From positions 1,178,001 to 1,242,000 of the forward strand of contig NZ_JPZL01000001.1 of assembly GCF_000759345.1 (NCBI RefSeq): 64,000 nt of DNA, in the 5' to 3' direction. Positions 35,468-44,033 of this stretch are shown here, in pieces. Within the stretch, counting starts at the first letter, position 1, and each line of letters starts with the position of its first letter. The DNA is from Litchfieldella xinjiangensis. Its GTDB lineage: Bacteria > Pseudomonadota > Gammaproteobacteria > Pseudomonadales > Halomonadaceae. Below the pieces are notes generated by a model, which saw only the letters and a list, made by a program, of their open reading frames with translations, did no database searches and had not been told where the DNA came from. The translations under genes and the position numbers were made by a program.

Positions 35468-36701
35468 CCGGTTTTACTTCCGCCTGAGAGCTTTCATCAC
35501 CGCTTGCGCCTCCAAAAAGTGCTCCCATCGACAAAGAATTTCGGGTGACCCCATCTTGCCGGCCGGGAATCGTCCAATCACCCGGGATTTCGTTGTTCAC
35601 TTCAGTGATAAATGCTGGCCCCATACCAAAACTCTCTTTCACAGCTTTTGCGAATGAGTCGGCGGTTTCGAAACTCTCTAGCCCCAAAGATATTGACGAG
35701 CTAGCGTTTGCATGCCAATCATAAAAAGCTTGCCGGTAGCTTTCTCCATCACGAGGCCTATTCCACTTTTCGGCGAAATTTTCTCCCTTATCTCCGGGAT
35801 TGCAGACTTGATAGCCTAACTCAGTGTAATCGACGTGCCGTGGCATCCTATGAACTATTTCCAAGATTGCATCCAACGGCTGGAGCGGTTTCGACTTGGA
35901 TTCTGCCACCACGTCAAGGTAAGCATGGGTGGCTAATGTCGTAATAACGGCGGATATGGGACGGTGGTCCGCATTATTGGTCCGGATGGCCCACTCATCG
36001 CGGTGCCGCTTCAGCAGCTTTATGCTTGCCCGCAGTGGATCCTGATCGAGATAATCCTGATAGTCAGGGAGAGGATCCTGGGTAGCCGCATCAATTGATC
36101 GCTCACTCTTTGCGACCACTAGGCTCTCTAAAGTGACTTCCTGCTCAGAAGCGGCCTGCAGCCAATTAGAATAAGGAATAGGACTGCTTGCCTTCCAGCC
36201 CATTTCTCGGTCTGGCACCTCCAGCTTTCCTTCGCCTTTTTCTTCACTGTTCCCGTTGATAGCTCGTGCAGGAGTGACGTCAATATGGAAACCTGGATTT
36301 TCATCTGCATAGACTATCCGGACCCCTCGGCGCAGAGGCTTGATTCCTTCTTGTACACGACTCCCATCTTTAAAACGTTGTTCAATTGCCTCCAGCACCT
36401 CATGCGCCTCAGCTCCCTGTGCGTGAGGTAACCAGACAATGGCATCCGCATCGATGGTATCCAGATCTTCGGGGGCCTCTGATACAGGCTTAACAGTTGT
36501 CTTAAGCCTCATGGACCCTTGAACAAAGATATGAGCTTCCGCTAGCAGAGGGTCATTGGATGACGAGAGGATACTCTCTAGCTGTGAGTAACGTGAGTCT
36601 ATCTTTTCATATTGCGCTTCGGATAAGGATATTTCACGTGCTGCACGGAGCAGAAAGTGCTCCCAACTGCCACGTTTCGTGTCTTCTTTTCTCAAGATCA
36701 T
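35451..36701 (-). CDS. CBASS CD-NTase (cyclic oligonucleotide synthase)
   Basis: A 416-residue nucleotidyltransferase. The polymerase-beta-like active site is visible: QGSMRLKTTVKP (GS motif), TIDADAIVWL (D-x-D, about residues 83-85) and a third Asp in GFHIDVTPA. The C-terminal half is the helical OAS-like domain. It makes a cyclic di- or trinucleotide after phage sensing. The protein ends in a disordered Glu/Ser-rich tail finishing ...VERLG; a C-terminal glycine suits Cap2-mediated conjugation. TAATG junction with the effector gene. Confidence 0.9.
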   Translation of the reverse strand: MILRKEDTKRGSWEHFLLRAAREISLSEAQYEKIDSRYSQLESILSSSNDPLLAEAHIFVQGSMRLKTTVKPVSEAPEDLDTIDADAIVWLPHAQGAEAHEVLEAIEQRFKDGSRVQEGIKPLRRGVRIVYADENPGFHIDVTPARAINGNSEEKGEGKLEVPDREMGWKASSPIPYSNWLQAASEQEVTLESLVVAKSERSIDAATQDPLPDYQDYLDQDPLRASIKLLKRHRDEWAIRTNNADHRPISAVITTLATHAYLDVVAESKSKPLQPLDAILEIVHRMPRHVDYTELGYQVCNPGDKGENFAEKWNRPRDGESYRQAFYDWHANASSSISLGLESFETADSFAKAVKESFGMGPAFITEVNNEIPGDWTIPGRQDGVTRNSLSMGALFGGASGDESSQAEVKPVERLG

Positions 36702-37897
36702 TATTGAGCCTCCTGGGCCTTATGACCCAAACTTAGTGTCGGCTTGAACTGGTTATGGCTTTCTTTATCTCGATCGAATATCAGGTACGGATGCTGATGC
36801 TGAGTCGTTAGCAATGCACCAAATTCGATCGCTAAAGCGGCCGGGATGGCAGCAAAGACATGTATCGTTTCTGGCGTCAGGGCCTCGAGTTGGCTCAGTC
36901 GTATCTGGAGTGCATCTCGGAATGCATGGATTACCCGGCGGTTTTGAACCATCATATAGCTTGGTTCAGGGATGGTCAGCTCTGCAATACGCGCATTAGG
37001 TAGCGCATCGTTCACATCGCGATGCGGGACCTGCGCAGAGATAGATAGCACCAGTGCCAGCGGCGCATCACCCTCAGGCGGAGGAGTAAACAGAAACTCT
37101 GGCGGTTCAGCGGACTGATTAGGCCAGCGCAACCCATGCTCGCGGTTGAAGGAAAAAAGCAGGCGTTTGGAACGGTCACCGATGGCCTGTCCCAATATCA
37201 TCAACGCTGGAATATCAGCCAATCCAACCACAGCCAGAGCAGGTGTGTCGCCATAGCTGCCTCCACGACGCCTTAGTTGCTGCTCCATATCGTGCTGGAT
37301 ACTATCCTTAATATTCTGCCAATAGGTCTCATCCCTCCCACGTGGTCCTGGTGGCGGAAAAATGATTTTAATTTCGTGATCGAAGGCAGCCAACCCCTCG
37401 GAAGACATTGCAGTGAGAAGATCGCGAACGGGAATATCATTTATTGTCGCTAAGTGCTGGCTTTGCACGATCACGGGAATAGCACGGCCCCCATCTGGTG
37501 TTGTGGCCGCGAGTCGGATACGTTCTAGGTAAGCTTGGTGTAGTCCAGTCAAGTCATTCTCAGGATAACCGTCCGCGTCACGATCAATCCTGTCGTGACA
37601 GCTTGGGCACAGGAGCATGAGGTTAGCACTATCGTTCGTGAGCGCCTGCGCCGTTGCTTCATCATGCTCCTTGACCCCCCTCGGCCCTTTGGGGCTGGCC
37701 GGAAGGATATGGGCTACCTCTCCCCACTTCATGGGCTGACCTACACGATAATCGTACGTTAGATCACTCCCGCAAAGCTCGCAGTGACCAGCAGCCTGGA
37801 CCCAGACGATCCTTTTGGTTTCTTCGTTGGTATTGAATCGACCATTCAAGGGCTTTGGCTTTTCGCTTTTTTTCAAATCGCTTTCTCCCTGAGCCAC
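36701..37897 (-). CDS. cap5: Cap5: HNH nuclease-SAVED effector of CBASS
   Basis: A 398-residue effector. The N-terminal HNH nuclease has zinc cysteines CELC and CPSC, the VAHILPASP His and NLMLLCPSCHDRID core (residues about 37-105). The C-terminal SAVED domain (about 165-385) binds the cyclic nucleotide; typical segments are LAVVGLADIPALMILGQAI and IHVFAAIPAALAIEFG. Binding triggers dsDNA degradation and growth arrest. It is the first gene of the four-gene operon, all junctions overlapping. Confidence 0.92.
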   Translation of the reverse strand: MAQGESDLKKSEKPKPLNGRFNTNEETKRIVWVQAAGHCELCGSDLTYDYRVGQPMKWGEVAHILPASPKGPRGVKEHDEATAQALTNDSANLMLLCPSCHDRIDRDADGYPENDLTGLHQAYLERIRLAATTPDGGRAIPVIVQSQHLATINDIPVRDLLTAMSSEGLAAFDHEIKIIFPPPGPRGRDETYWQNIKDSIQHDMEQQLRRRGGSYGDTPALAVVGLADIPALMILGQAIGDRSKRLLFSFNREHGLRWPNQSAEPPEFLFTPPPEGDAPLALVLSISAQVPHRDVNDALPNARIAELTIPEPSYMMVQNRRVIHAFRDALQIRLSQLEALTPETIHVFAAIPAALAIEFGALLTTQHQHPYLIFDRDKESHNQFKPTLSLGHKAQEAQ

Positions 37898-38017
37898 CTG
37901 CTACCACTGTTTACTTTCTACTAAGATAAAGTCACATGTTGACCATTAACCCAGGCTACAAGATGAGAGAAACTGGGAGCTGATCATCATCAAGGGATGA
38001 GTCGATAAGCTATTTAT

Positions 38018-38476
38018 CTAGCTGCTCGTTTCACACCGGCCTCCAGTGACCTTTCTGGGGAGCAGGCAGTGCATCATCTGGTCTTTACTGTGGCTGCGCA
38101 CCTGGGCCATTACCGCTTCGTCGCGTTCTATGCGGTCGACAATGCCGTTGGCGAAATGCAGCTTGTCGTCGTCGCTGACCTCGGCGCCGTAGAGGTCGCT
38201 GAGTCGGTCGATATTCTCGCTAAGGCTCTGCTTCTCGTGATCGTGGGGCTTGCTTGAGCCCACCTCGCTGACCGGGGTGAGGCCGTAGTCGCCCTCGGCC
38301 TCTTCCAGGCGCCAACGCTTCTCCTCGCGCTTGGTGAGGCAGTAGTGGGTCAGCTCCAGCTCGCTGACATACTCATCCTTATGGACGTAGCCGCCGGCCG
38401 TACCGGCCTTCCAGCCGCGAGCGGTCATGTCCTTGGAAATGTCCCACTGGAGCTGAGCTTCCCTGCTGTTCACCAT
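38018..38476 (-). pseudogene. Type I restriction HsdR relic with internal deletion
   Basis: A 152-codon open frame that joins the HsdR N-terminus (REAQLQWDISKDMTARGWKAG) to a stretch normally hundreds of residues further on (NIDRLSDLYGAEVSDDDKLHFANGIVDRIERDEAVMAQVRSHSKDQMMH). The nuclease and helicase motors are missing, as are hsdM and hsdS, so it cannot restrict DNA. The family call rests on recalled HsdR sequence. Confidence 0.65.
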
Positions 38477-38577
38477 GTCATCCCCCTGCGCCTGGCGTAA
38501 CTATGCGTAACAGCCTAGCGTCTTAGGGAGTTAAGGAGAAGTCTACTTAGGCCGTTAAACCGCTAGGGCACGCCGCA

Positions 38578-39498
38578 TCATTGGCGAAGCCTGCCCAAGG
38601 CCTGCTCCAACAGCTCCAGTGATTGACGGTGCTTGGCCGAATGCATCTTATGAATGTTGGCGAGCTTCCAGCGCACGGCAGGCAGCCGTTCGACGCCCGG
38701 CAGCGGAAGCAGCGCCCAGTCAGGCGCCCCCTGCTTGAAGGCCAGAAGGAAGCGAATGTCTTCATCCGTCATCAGTTGGCCCAACCACGTCAGGAGTTCG
38801 TGCCGGACGTCCTCCAGTTCCTGCAATGGAAGGTCAACTCTGGCCATCCCGACAAACTCCTGTCGGTAGACATCGTCCAACGGCTTCAGTCGCGGGTTGA
38901 TCACTTCGTTCAAGGGCCTGGGATGCCCCAGCAGATAGACCAGGAAGCCTTCGAATACGCTTCGACCCAGGCCGCCCTGGTTCAGAAGCAGCTTCACATC
39001 GAAAAGGTCCCGTGGGTGCTGGCGATCCAGCGCGGCGCAAATCTTGCCGCCATACAGGTCCGGTAGTGACACCACCTGCACCGCAGCAAAGCCGTACTCG
39101 TCTTCCACGGCTTCAACGACATCGCGCTCCTGGGGCGGGTGCAGAGTGCCACGCAGTACTGGCGATACCTCCACCTTCACCTGGCTACGACCCCGGCGCA
39201 CCAAGATCCTCAGCTCATCTCGGCGATTATCCTGAAGCTCGGCGCGCACGCCTGGCAGTCTGGCACTGAAGAGATCTGCCAGCCGCTGCAGTGCCTCGCG
39301 GCAACGTCGCAGGGCCTCGTCACGGGGCTCCAGCGGTAGGTAGGCCAGGTCGATGTCGACCGATAGACGGGGTAATGGCTGCACGAAGAGGTTGATGGCC
39401 GTGCCGCCCTTGAGGGCGAAGCACGGCTCGTCATTGAGAAAAGGCAGCAGCGAGACCAACAGCCGGACCTGTTCGTGGAAGCGAGCTTCAATCGGCAT
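38578..39498 (-). CDS. abiEii: AbiEii nucleotidyltransferase toxin
   Basis: A 306-residue type IV toxin. The NTase core is clear: LKGGTAINLF, RLSVDIDLAYLP (DxD) near residues 29-53, LPDLYGGKICAALDRQHPRDLFDVK near 145-170. AbiEii toxins modify tRNA with pyrimidines and abort phage growth. Its start lies 11 bases inside the antitoxin gene, as usual for AbiE pairs. Confidence 0.9.
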   Translation of the reverse strand: MPIEARFHEQVRLLVSLLPFLNDEPCFALKGGTAINLFVQPLPRLSVDIDLAYLPLEPRDEALRRCREALQRLADLFSARLPGVRAELQDNRRDELRILVRRGRSQVKVEVSPVLRGTLHPPQERDVVEAVEDEYGFAAVQVVSLPDLYGGKICAALDRQHPRDLFDVKLLLNQGGLGRSVFEGFLVYLLGHPRPLNEVINPRLKPLDDVYRQEFVGMARVDLPLQELEDVRHELLTWLGQLMTDEDIRFLLAFKQGAPDWALLPLPGVERLPAVRWKLANIHKMHSAKHRQSLELLEQALGRLRQ

Positions 39499-40264
39499 GC
39501 AGGAACGCCTCCGGCACCGTCACGTGATATTCCCTGTCTAGCTTGCCGCCCTGGCAGAGCTGCCGCTTGCCCTTGCCGAGATCCATTCGACGAGATTCCA
39601 GACGACCGTACCAGGCATGCCCGGCGTGGCGAGCCAGCACCAGGAAGGCCCGCTTGGTTCTCACCGAACGGCATCCCTCCAGCAATGCCTGCAGCCGACG
39701 CGGACGCAGCGTATTGAGCCCGCCGAAGGTATCCACCAGCTCACTGCTAAACAGCAGCTCATTCGGCGTCACGGCGATCCACTCTAGGACCGCTCGCTCA
39801 GGGGTCGATACCTGCAAGCTGAAGGCCCTGCCATCCGGCGCATAGTCAGTGAAACTACCGGGAAGCTGCACTGGCAGGCCCTTTTCAGTGTGGAGTACCA
39901 TCCGCCCTGCCCACTCGGCATCACTCAACCACCGGGGCAGCCGAGCGGCCTCCTTGCCATACAGGTGCGTCGTGCGCTCCCCCATGGGCAGATAGTGGGC
40001 AAAGCCATGCAGTGTCATGGCCGTCTGGCCACCCGGCCAAAGCGTTGGTAAACCCGTGTCGTCGCTCGCCTGCAGGGCGAAAACAGCGCTCTCCCAGGTA
40101 AGAGGCTCCCCCGCTTGGCAGTAGGCGCCGTGTCCCACGCGTTGCAGCCAGCCACTGCTGGCCAGCTTACGCGCCTGATCCGAGGTGACGCCGTGTGATG
40201 CCAGCCAGGCGGTCGTCACGACGGCGCCATACGGGAGCTTTTGCAGCAATTGGTTTATTTTCAC
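39488..40264 (-). CDS. abiEi: AbiEi antitoxin/autorepressor
   Basis: A 258-residue antitoxin. The N-terminal winged helix (LPYGAVVTTAWLASHGVTSDQARKLASSGWLQRVGHGAYC) is the AbiEi DNA-binding domain; the C-terminal part includes GLPTLWPGGQTAMTLHGFAHYL and STPERAVLEW. It represses its own operon and, in the type IV mode, counters the toxin without binding it. Confidence 0.9.
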   Translation of the reverse strand: MKINQLLQKLPYGAVVTTAWLASHGVTSDQARKLASSGWLQRVGHGAYCQAGEPLTWESAVFALQASDDTGLPTLWPGGQTAMTLHGFAHYLPMGERTTHLYGKEAARLPRWLSDAEWAGRMVLHTEKGLPVQLPGSFTDYAPDGRAFSLQVSTPERAVLEWIAVTPNELLFSSELVDTFGGLNTLRPRRLQALLEGCRSVRTKRAFLVLARHAGHAWYGRLESRRMDLGKGKRQLCQGGKLDREYHVTVPEAFLHAD

Positions 40265-40303
40265 GAGAAAAAGCGGCCTTACATTCCGTCTTCAGAGTGA
40301 AGA

Positions 40304-40322
40304 ATAAACCACGTCGGTTTAT
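40304..40322. promoter_or_regulatory. Candidate AbiEi operator
   Basis: Perfect inverted repeat ATAAACC-ACGTC-GGTTTAT, 40 bases upstream of abiEi; the same AATAAACC motif recurs at the first codons of the gene. AbiEi is known to bind inverted repeats in its promoter. Confidence 0.55.
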
Positions 40323-40332
40323 CTTCAAGCAC

Positions 40333-40357
40333 AAAATCGGCATCCAAGGCCGATTTT
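40333..40357. terminator. Hairpin in the abiE upstream region
   Basis: Perfect 9-bp stem AAAATCGGC / GCCGATTTT with a 7-base loop. It could terminate transcription arriving from the mazG side (minus strand) or be a second repressor site. Confidence 0.45.
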
Positions 40358-40483
40358 ATCATAGAATTTAAACCAAAAGCTGGTTCTCCGGTCCTGCTTG
40401 AGCCCAAATTGGCGGGAGGTAGCTTTAGGGACGAAGCTAGGCTGAGAAGGCCGCTGCAGGGGACAAAGCGGCCACACATCACG

Positions 40484-40840
40484 TCAATCCTGATAGTGCG
40501 TGTACTTTTTTGCGCTTCCCTTCACCTGGTCGGCGGGATATTTCTCCGCATTCTTCTCCATCTTCGCCCGGCATGCCGCTTCGATATCCACGTCCAGCTT
40601 GCCCGCCAGCCGGATCAGGTAGAGCTGAACATCGGCAATTTCGTCGCGCACGGCGGCCAGTTGCTGCTCATCCAGCTCCCTGGACTGCGCCTCGGTCAGC
40701 CACTGGAAGCACTCCTGCAGCTCTGCTGCCTCCACCGTCAGCGCCATGGCCAGGTTCTTGGGCGAGTGGAACTGGTCCCAATCGCGCTCGGTGGCGAACT
40801 GGTCCATGGCGTCGCGGAGCTGCTTGAACGGATCTGACAT
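40484..40840 (-). CDS. MazG-like nucleotide pyrophosphohydrolase
   Basis: A 118-residue all-alpha NTP pyrophosphatase. The metal-binding motifs are EAAELQECFQW (ExxE, about residues 38-41) and DEIADVQLYLIRL (ExxD). It hydrolyses (d)NTPs to monophosphates. It lies 107 bases after the stop of the nuclease-helicase-LexA gene on the same strand and may be co-transcribed with it. dNTP depletion is a known defence strategy, but no specific system is assigned. Confidence 0.87.
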   Translation of the reverse strand: MSDPFKQLRDAMDQFATERDWDQFHSPKNLAMALTVEAAELQECFQWLTEAQSRELDEQQLAAVRDEIADVQLYLIRLAGKLDVDIEAACRAKMEKNAEKYPADQVKGSAKKYTHYQD

Positions 40841-40947
40841 CTAGGGCTCACCTGGTTCTACGGTATCGGATAGCGGTGAGCATGCCTGCTCTGCCGCTCG
40901 CTATCTAGCCTACATCGGCATAGGCGGCGATCCGGCCGCCTGCTTGC

Positions 40948-43338
40948 TCACAGCACGGAGAGGAATTCGCCGATGACCTTCAGATCCTCAAGCTCGTCCT
41001 CGAGCACGATGTCCTTATAGCCGAAGGCGTTGGTCTGGGGCTTCAGCACGATGCGCTGGTTCACGAACTCGCCGTACTCCTCGACCTTCTCGCTCTGATA
41101 CAGCTTGATAGTGAAGCTGCCGCCGTGATCCGGGTCCTCAATGGCGCGATGCTGCACCACAACGACCTTGCCCTGCCGAGTGCCGCCGGGGTTGGCACGA
41201 AACAGGCACCAGGCGCCATTGGGGATGCGCCGATTCATCGACTCCCCCACCACCCGGCTGACGAACAGGTTGGGGCTCGCGCGCATGAAGTCCGGCAGCT
41301 CGACCCAGTGCTCGGCGTCGGCGATCTGCATCTCACTGAACTCACCGGCGGCGATACTCAGGTCGTACACGGGCACATGGCGCTCGAACGGCACTGCTTC
41401 ATCACGCGTCACGATGGGAAGGTGCAAGCCATCCAGCGTCTCGGCATCCTCGGGCGCGTCCAGCCGTTCGGTCGCTGCTTGAGAGCGAGCATAGGCCGCG
41501 AAGTACTCGCGGGTCTCAGGGTCCGTGGCATAGACGTAACAACCCTTCTGGCCCCTCGTCATCAAGGTGCGATAGGTGTTCTTGATGATCTGGTCCGCCA
41601 GGGCACGGGCATGCTCAGGTTGCTCCTTGAGCATCTTCTTGTAGCCATGCACGGAACGATCCTGCCCTGCCCGCTTGGCCGCGTCCGTCACCACGCGGCC
41701 ATCCCGAATCACGAAGTCGTCCCCGATGATGACACCGACGTAGTCGAACTCGAGCCCCTGGCAGGTGTGGATGCAGCCGACCTGCTCTGCTGACCCATCG
41801 GCGATGGCCCACAGCATGCCATCGTCATCGAGGTTCCACTGGGCCGCGAAGCCGTACTCGGGGAAGACGATGTCCATGGCGTGCTTGTCCTTCTTGCTGG
41901 CCCAAGGCCAGCAGTACCCCGCCACCATGCGTGCCTTGTTGGCCTTGCGGTTCCTTTCGAGAATCGCCCGTCGCATGGCACTCGGGTCATCGAACACCTG
42001 GAAGTCGTAGTCGATGTCCTCCAGGTCGGTGTTGGCCGTGGTGCGAATCTGCAGCGCATGATCGAGCCAAGCCAGATAGCCATCCGAGCCGTTGCAACGA
42101 AACTGTGAAGCCAGTTCGAGCTCGTGGACATCGGCGCCGCACTCGGCTGCCCGCCGCCTGATCTCCTCGACCGTGCCGACGTCTTTCAGCGTCACTCGTT
42201 GCGCCTCATCGATGAAGAAGATCGAGAAGCGTGACGCGGCGATCACCTCCTTGATCTGGCTCTCGCCCAGGTTCTGATACATGCCCGACTTCTCGTTCAG
42301 GCGATGCGCCTCATCGACGATCAGGGCATGGAAGGTATCCGGTTCGGCGTTGACGTAGCTGCCCGAGCCCTTGAACAGACTGTCGATGTGGGTTTTCTTG
42401 CGCGTGCCGGTCAGCTTCTTCTTGAAGACCTCACGAGGGGCCGAGTTGCGCGACACGTACTGCGTCATCTTCTCGCGCTTCGTCAGCTCAACTAACAGAT
42501 TGATGGCTACTACCGACTTGCCGGTGCCCGGCCCGCCCTTGACGATCAGGCACTGCTTGTTGCCGCTAACTGCACGATGAGCAAGATCGATAGCGGTTTC
42601 ATAGACCAGCTTCTGGTCATCGATCATCAGGAACTCGGCGTTGCCCTGCATCATCGAGGCCAGGGCATCCGCCAGGTTCTTGCTCGGCTTGATCACACCG
42701 TGCTCGATGCGATACATGATGTTGTTGCTGTCGCCGTACTTGATGTGCTGGCTCAGAAACGCCGAGAGCTTCAACGCATCCTGCGAGATGAAGACCGGGG
42801 CACGGCGCGTGTGATGCTCGTAGAAGGGATCATTGATGGCGTTCCCCTGCTTCATGTTGTGCAGGTAGGCGCAGGGCACCAGGCGGATCGACTCGGAGCG
42901 TACCGTCTCGTTGTAGTCCTCGATCAGCGCGCCATAGGACCACGCCTGATACGACGGATGGTTGGTCTCGCGTATGCCACCGCCCAGCTGGGTACGGACG
43001 ATGGCGTCCTTCTTCGTCACCTCGACGGACTGCCACTGTTTCAGTTCCACGATGACCGCGGCATCGTCCCGCTGGTGGTTCTTGCCGGTCAGGATGAAGT
43101 CCACGCGGCGATTGGTCAGCGGAATGTTGTATTCGATGGCCACTCCCGCTGAAGCAGGGATGCCCTCGTCGAGCAGAACGCTCATCATGAAGCGCAAGGA
43201 GTTCTCCCACGACGTCACCTCACTGCGCGGCGAGTTGCGGTTCAGTCTGCGTGCCACCTCGTTCTCGATGGCGTCGGTGATGACGTTGGCTCGCACATCG
43301 TCGATAAACTGCTGCTTGGTGGCACTGTAGACCAACAT
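40948..43338 (-). CDS. Nuclease-DUF2075 helicase-LexA-like peptidase fusion protein
   Basis: A 796-residue three-part protein. Residues about 60-110 hold a PD-(D/E)xK-like core (NRRVDFILTG, then AAVIVELKQW). Residues about 250-640 are a DUF2075 SF1 helicase with Walker A GGPGTGKS, Walker B ALIVDEAHRL and a final SF1 motif region HTCQGLEFDYVGVI. Residues about 655-796 form an S24 LexA-like domain: Ala664-Gly665 in SIAAGEFSE, Ser700 in VGESMN and Lys745 in FTIKLY. Site-to-Ser (35) and Ser-to-Lys (45) distances are near those of LexA, so self-cleavage is plausible. It is presumably a defence protein. Confidence 0.8.
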   Translation of the reverse strand: MLVYSATKQQFIDDVRANVITDAIENEVARRLNRNSPRSEVTSWENSLRFMMSVLLDEGIPASAGVAIEYNIPLTNRRVDFILTGKNHQRDDAAVIVELKQWQSVEVTKKDAIVRTQLGGGIRETNHPSYQAWSYGALIEDYNETVRSESIRLVPCAYLHNMKQGNAINDPFYEHHTRRAPVFISQDALKLSAFLSQHIKYGDSNNIMYRIEHGVIKPSKNLADALASMMQGNAEFLMIDDQKLVYETAIDLAHRAVSGNKQCLIVKGGPGTGKSVVAINLLVELTKREKMTQYVSRNSAPREVFKKKLTGTRKKTHIDSLFKGSGSYVNAEPDTFHALIVDEAHRLNEKSGMYQNLGESQIKEVIAASRFSIFFIDEAQRVTLKDVGTVEEIRRRAAECGADVHELELASQFRCNGSDGYLAWLDHALQIRTTANTDLEDIDYDFQVFDDPSAMRRAILERNRKANKARMVAGYCWPWASKKDKHAMDIVFPEYGFAAQWNLDDDGMLWAIADGSAEQVGCIHTCQGLEFDYVGVIIGDDFVIRDGRVVTDAAKRAGQDRSVHGYKKMLKEQPEHARALADQIIKNTYRTLMTRGQKGCYVYATDPETREYFAAYARSQAATERLDAPEDAETLDGLHLPIVTRDEAVPFERHVPVYDLSIAAGEFSEMQIADAEHWVELPDFMRASPNLFVSRVVGESMNRRIPNGAWCLFRANPGGTRQGKVVVVQHRAIEDPDHGGSFTIKLYQSEKVEEYGEFVNQRIVLKPQTNAFGYKDIVLEDELEDLKVIGEFLSVL

Positions 43339-43762
43339 CGCTTCTTAGCCCCTTATGTTCACGCTGTTTTATAATTAGCATGGCTCGCCGATCCGCCTGG
43401 CTCGCTTTCGCTCAGCCGAGGGTGCTGAGCCGGCAAACAGATACAAAAAAACCGCCAAAGTGTGCTTCTAGGAGAGGCATGGCGGGTATGGCAACGGTCA
43501 TGCTGCGACGACGGTCTAAATAAGTCAACTGCGTGCTTTGCTTGCGAGTGTTGATGATTATTTTCTCGCTTGTTAAAGCTTCGGGGCTTTAATCGATTTT
43601 CCCAAGATAAAAGGGAATTAAGAAGTAAGAACCCCCGCGTTGCTCGTGTAAGCCAAGAGGCGGGAGCCGTGTTTGAACCACATCAAACTAAGACGCGAGC
43701 ACGTCATGGCTCGCGACTAAAGCACTAAAAGTGCGTGGCTCACTACGAATAAGAATCCGGAA
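43339..43762. other. Right end of island 1, no gene
   Basis: No coding frame of note. It holds short hairpins, for example CGCGAGC/GCTCGCG near 43693-43714 and GCACT/AGTGC just after. No integrase and no GTACAG arm-type motif, unlike the right end of island 2. Confidence 0.55.
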
Positions 43763-43934
43763 TGGTGGGCCCAGCAGGACTCGAACCTGCGACCAAGGGA
43801 TTATGAGTTCGCCTTTAAAACAATAAGCCACTGAAAAACAAGGAAAAGCAACCGTAATCAAGCGAAAGGTACAGTTGTTTGGAATCAGTAACTTAGCGAA
43901 GGTTGAGGATAGCACACGAAGCTGGTGTGTGTAC
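43763..43934. repeat. Internal att-like repeat: tRNA 3' fragment plus element end (copy B)
   Basis: Bases 43763-43808 match the tRNA 3' end; the whole 172 bases match copy A. It is the junction of the two islands and the left end of island 2. A GGTACAGT motif is at 43868-43875, the inverse of two ACTGTACC motifs at the right end of island 2. Confidence 0.85.
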
Positions 43935-44033
43935 CGGGAGTGTACTCCGAAGATTGTTCCTGTACACCTATGGCTAGACAGCGTGGTGGCTCTCGATGGC
44001 TGGGACGATGATATTCGAGCGGTTTAGCACCTT

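Larger units (their letters stand above)
32117..43762. mobile_element. Genomic island 1 (defence island without integrase)
   Basis: Segment between two direct 46-bp copies of the tRNA(CAU) 3' end (32117-32162 and 43763-43808). It carries type II CBASS, an hsdR relic, AbiE, MazG and the nuclease-helicase-LexA gene. No integrase is present and its right end lacks the GTACAG-type sites found elsewhere, so it appears stranded or mobilisable only in trans. Confidence 0.7.

Noticed and set aside
40279-40482. 67-codon minus frame upstream of abiEi
   Set aside because: It covers the operator and hairpin region, lacks a ribosome site and matches no family I know.
43688-43915. Minus-strand frame of 75 codons over the internal att repeat
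   Set aside because: It runs through the tRNA fragment and repeat sequence and has no family features.
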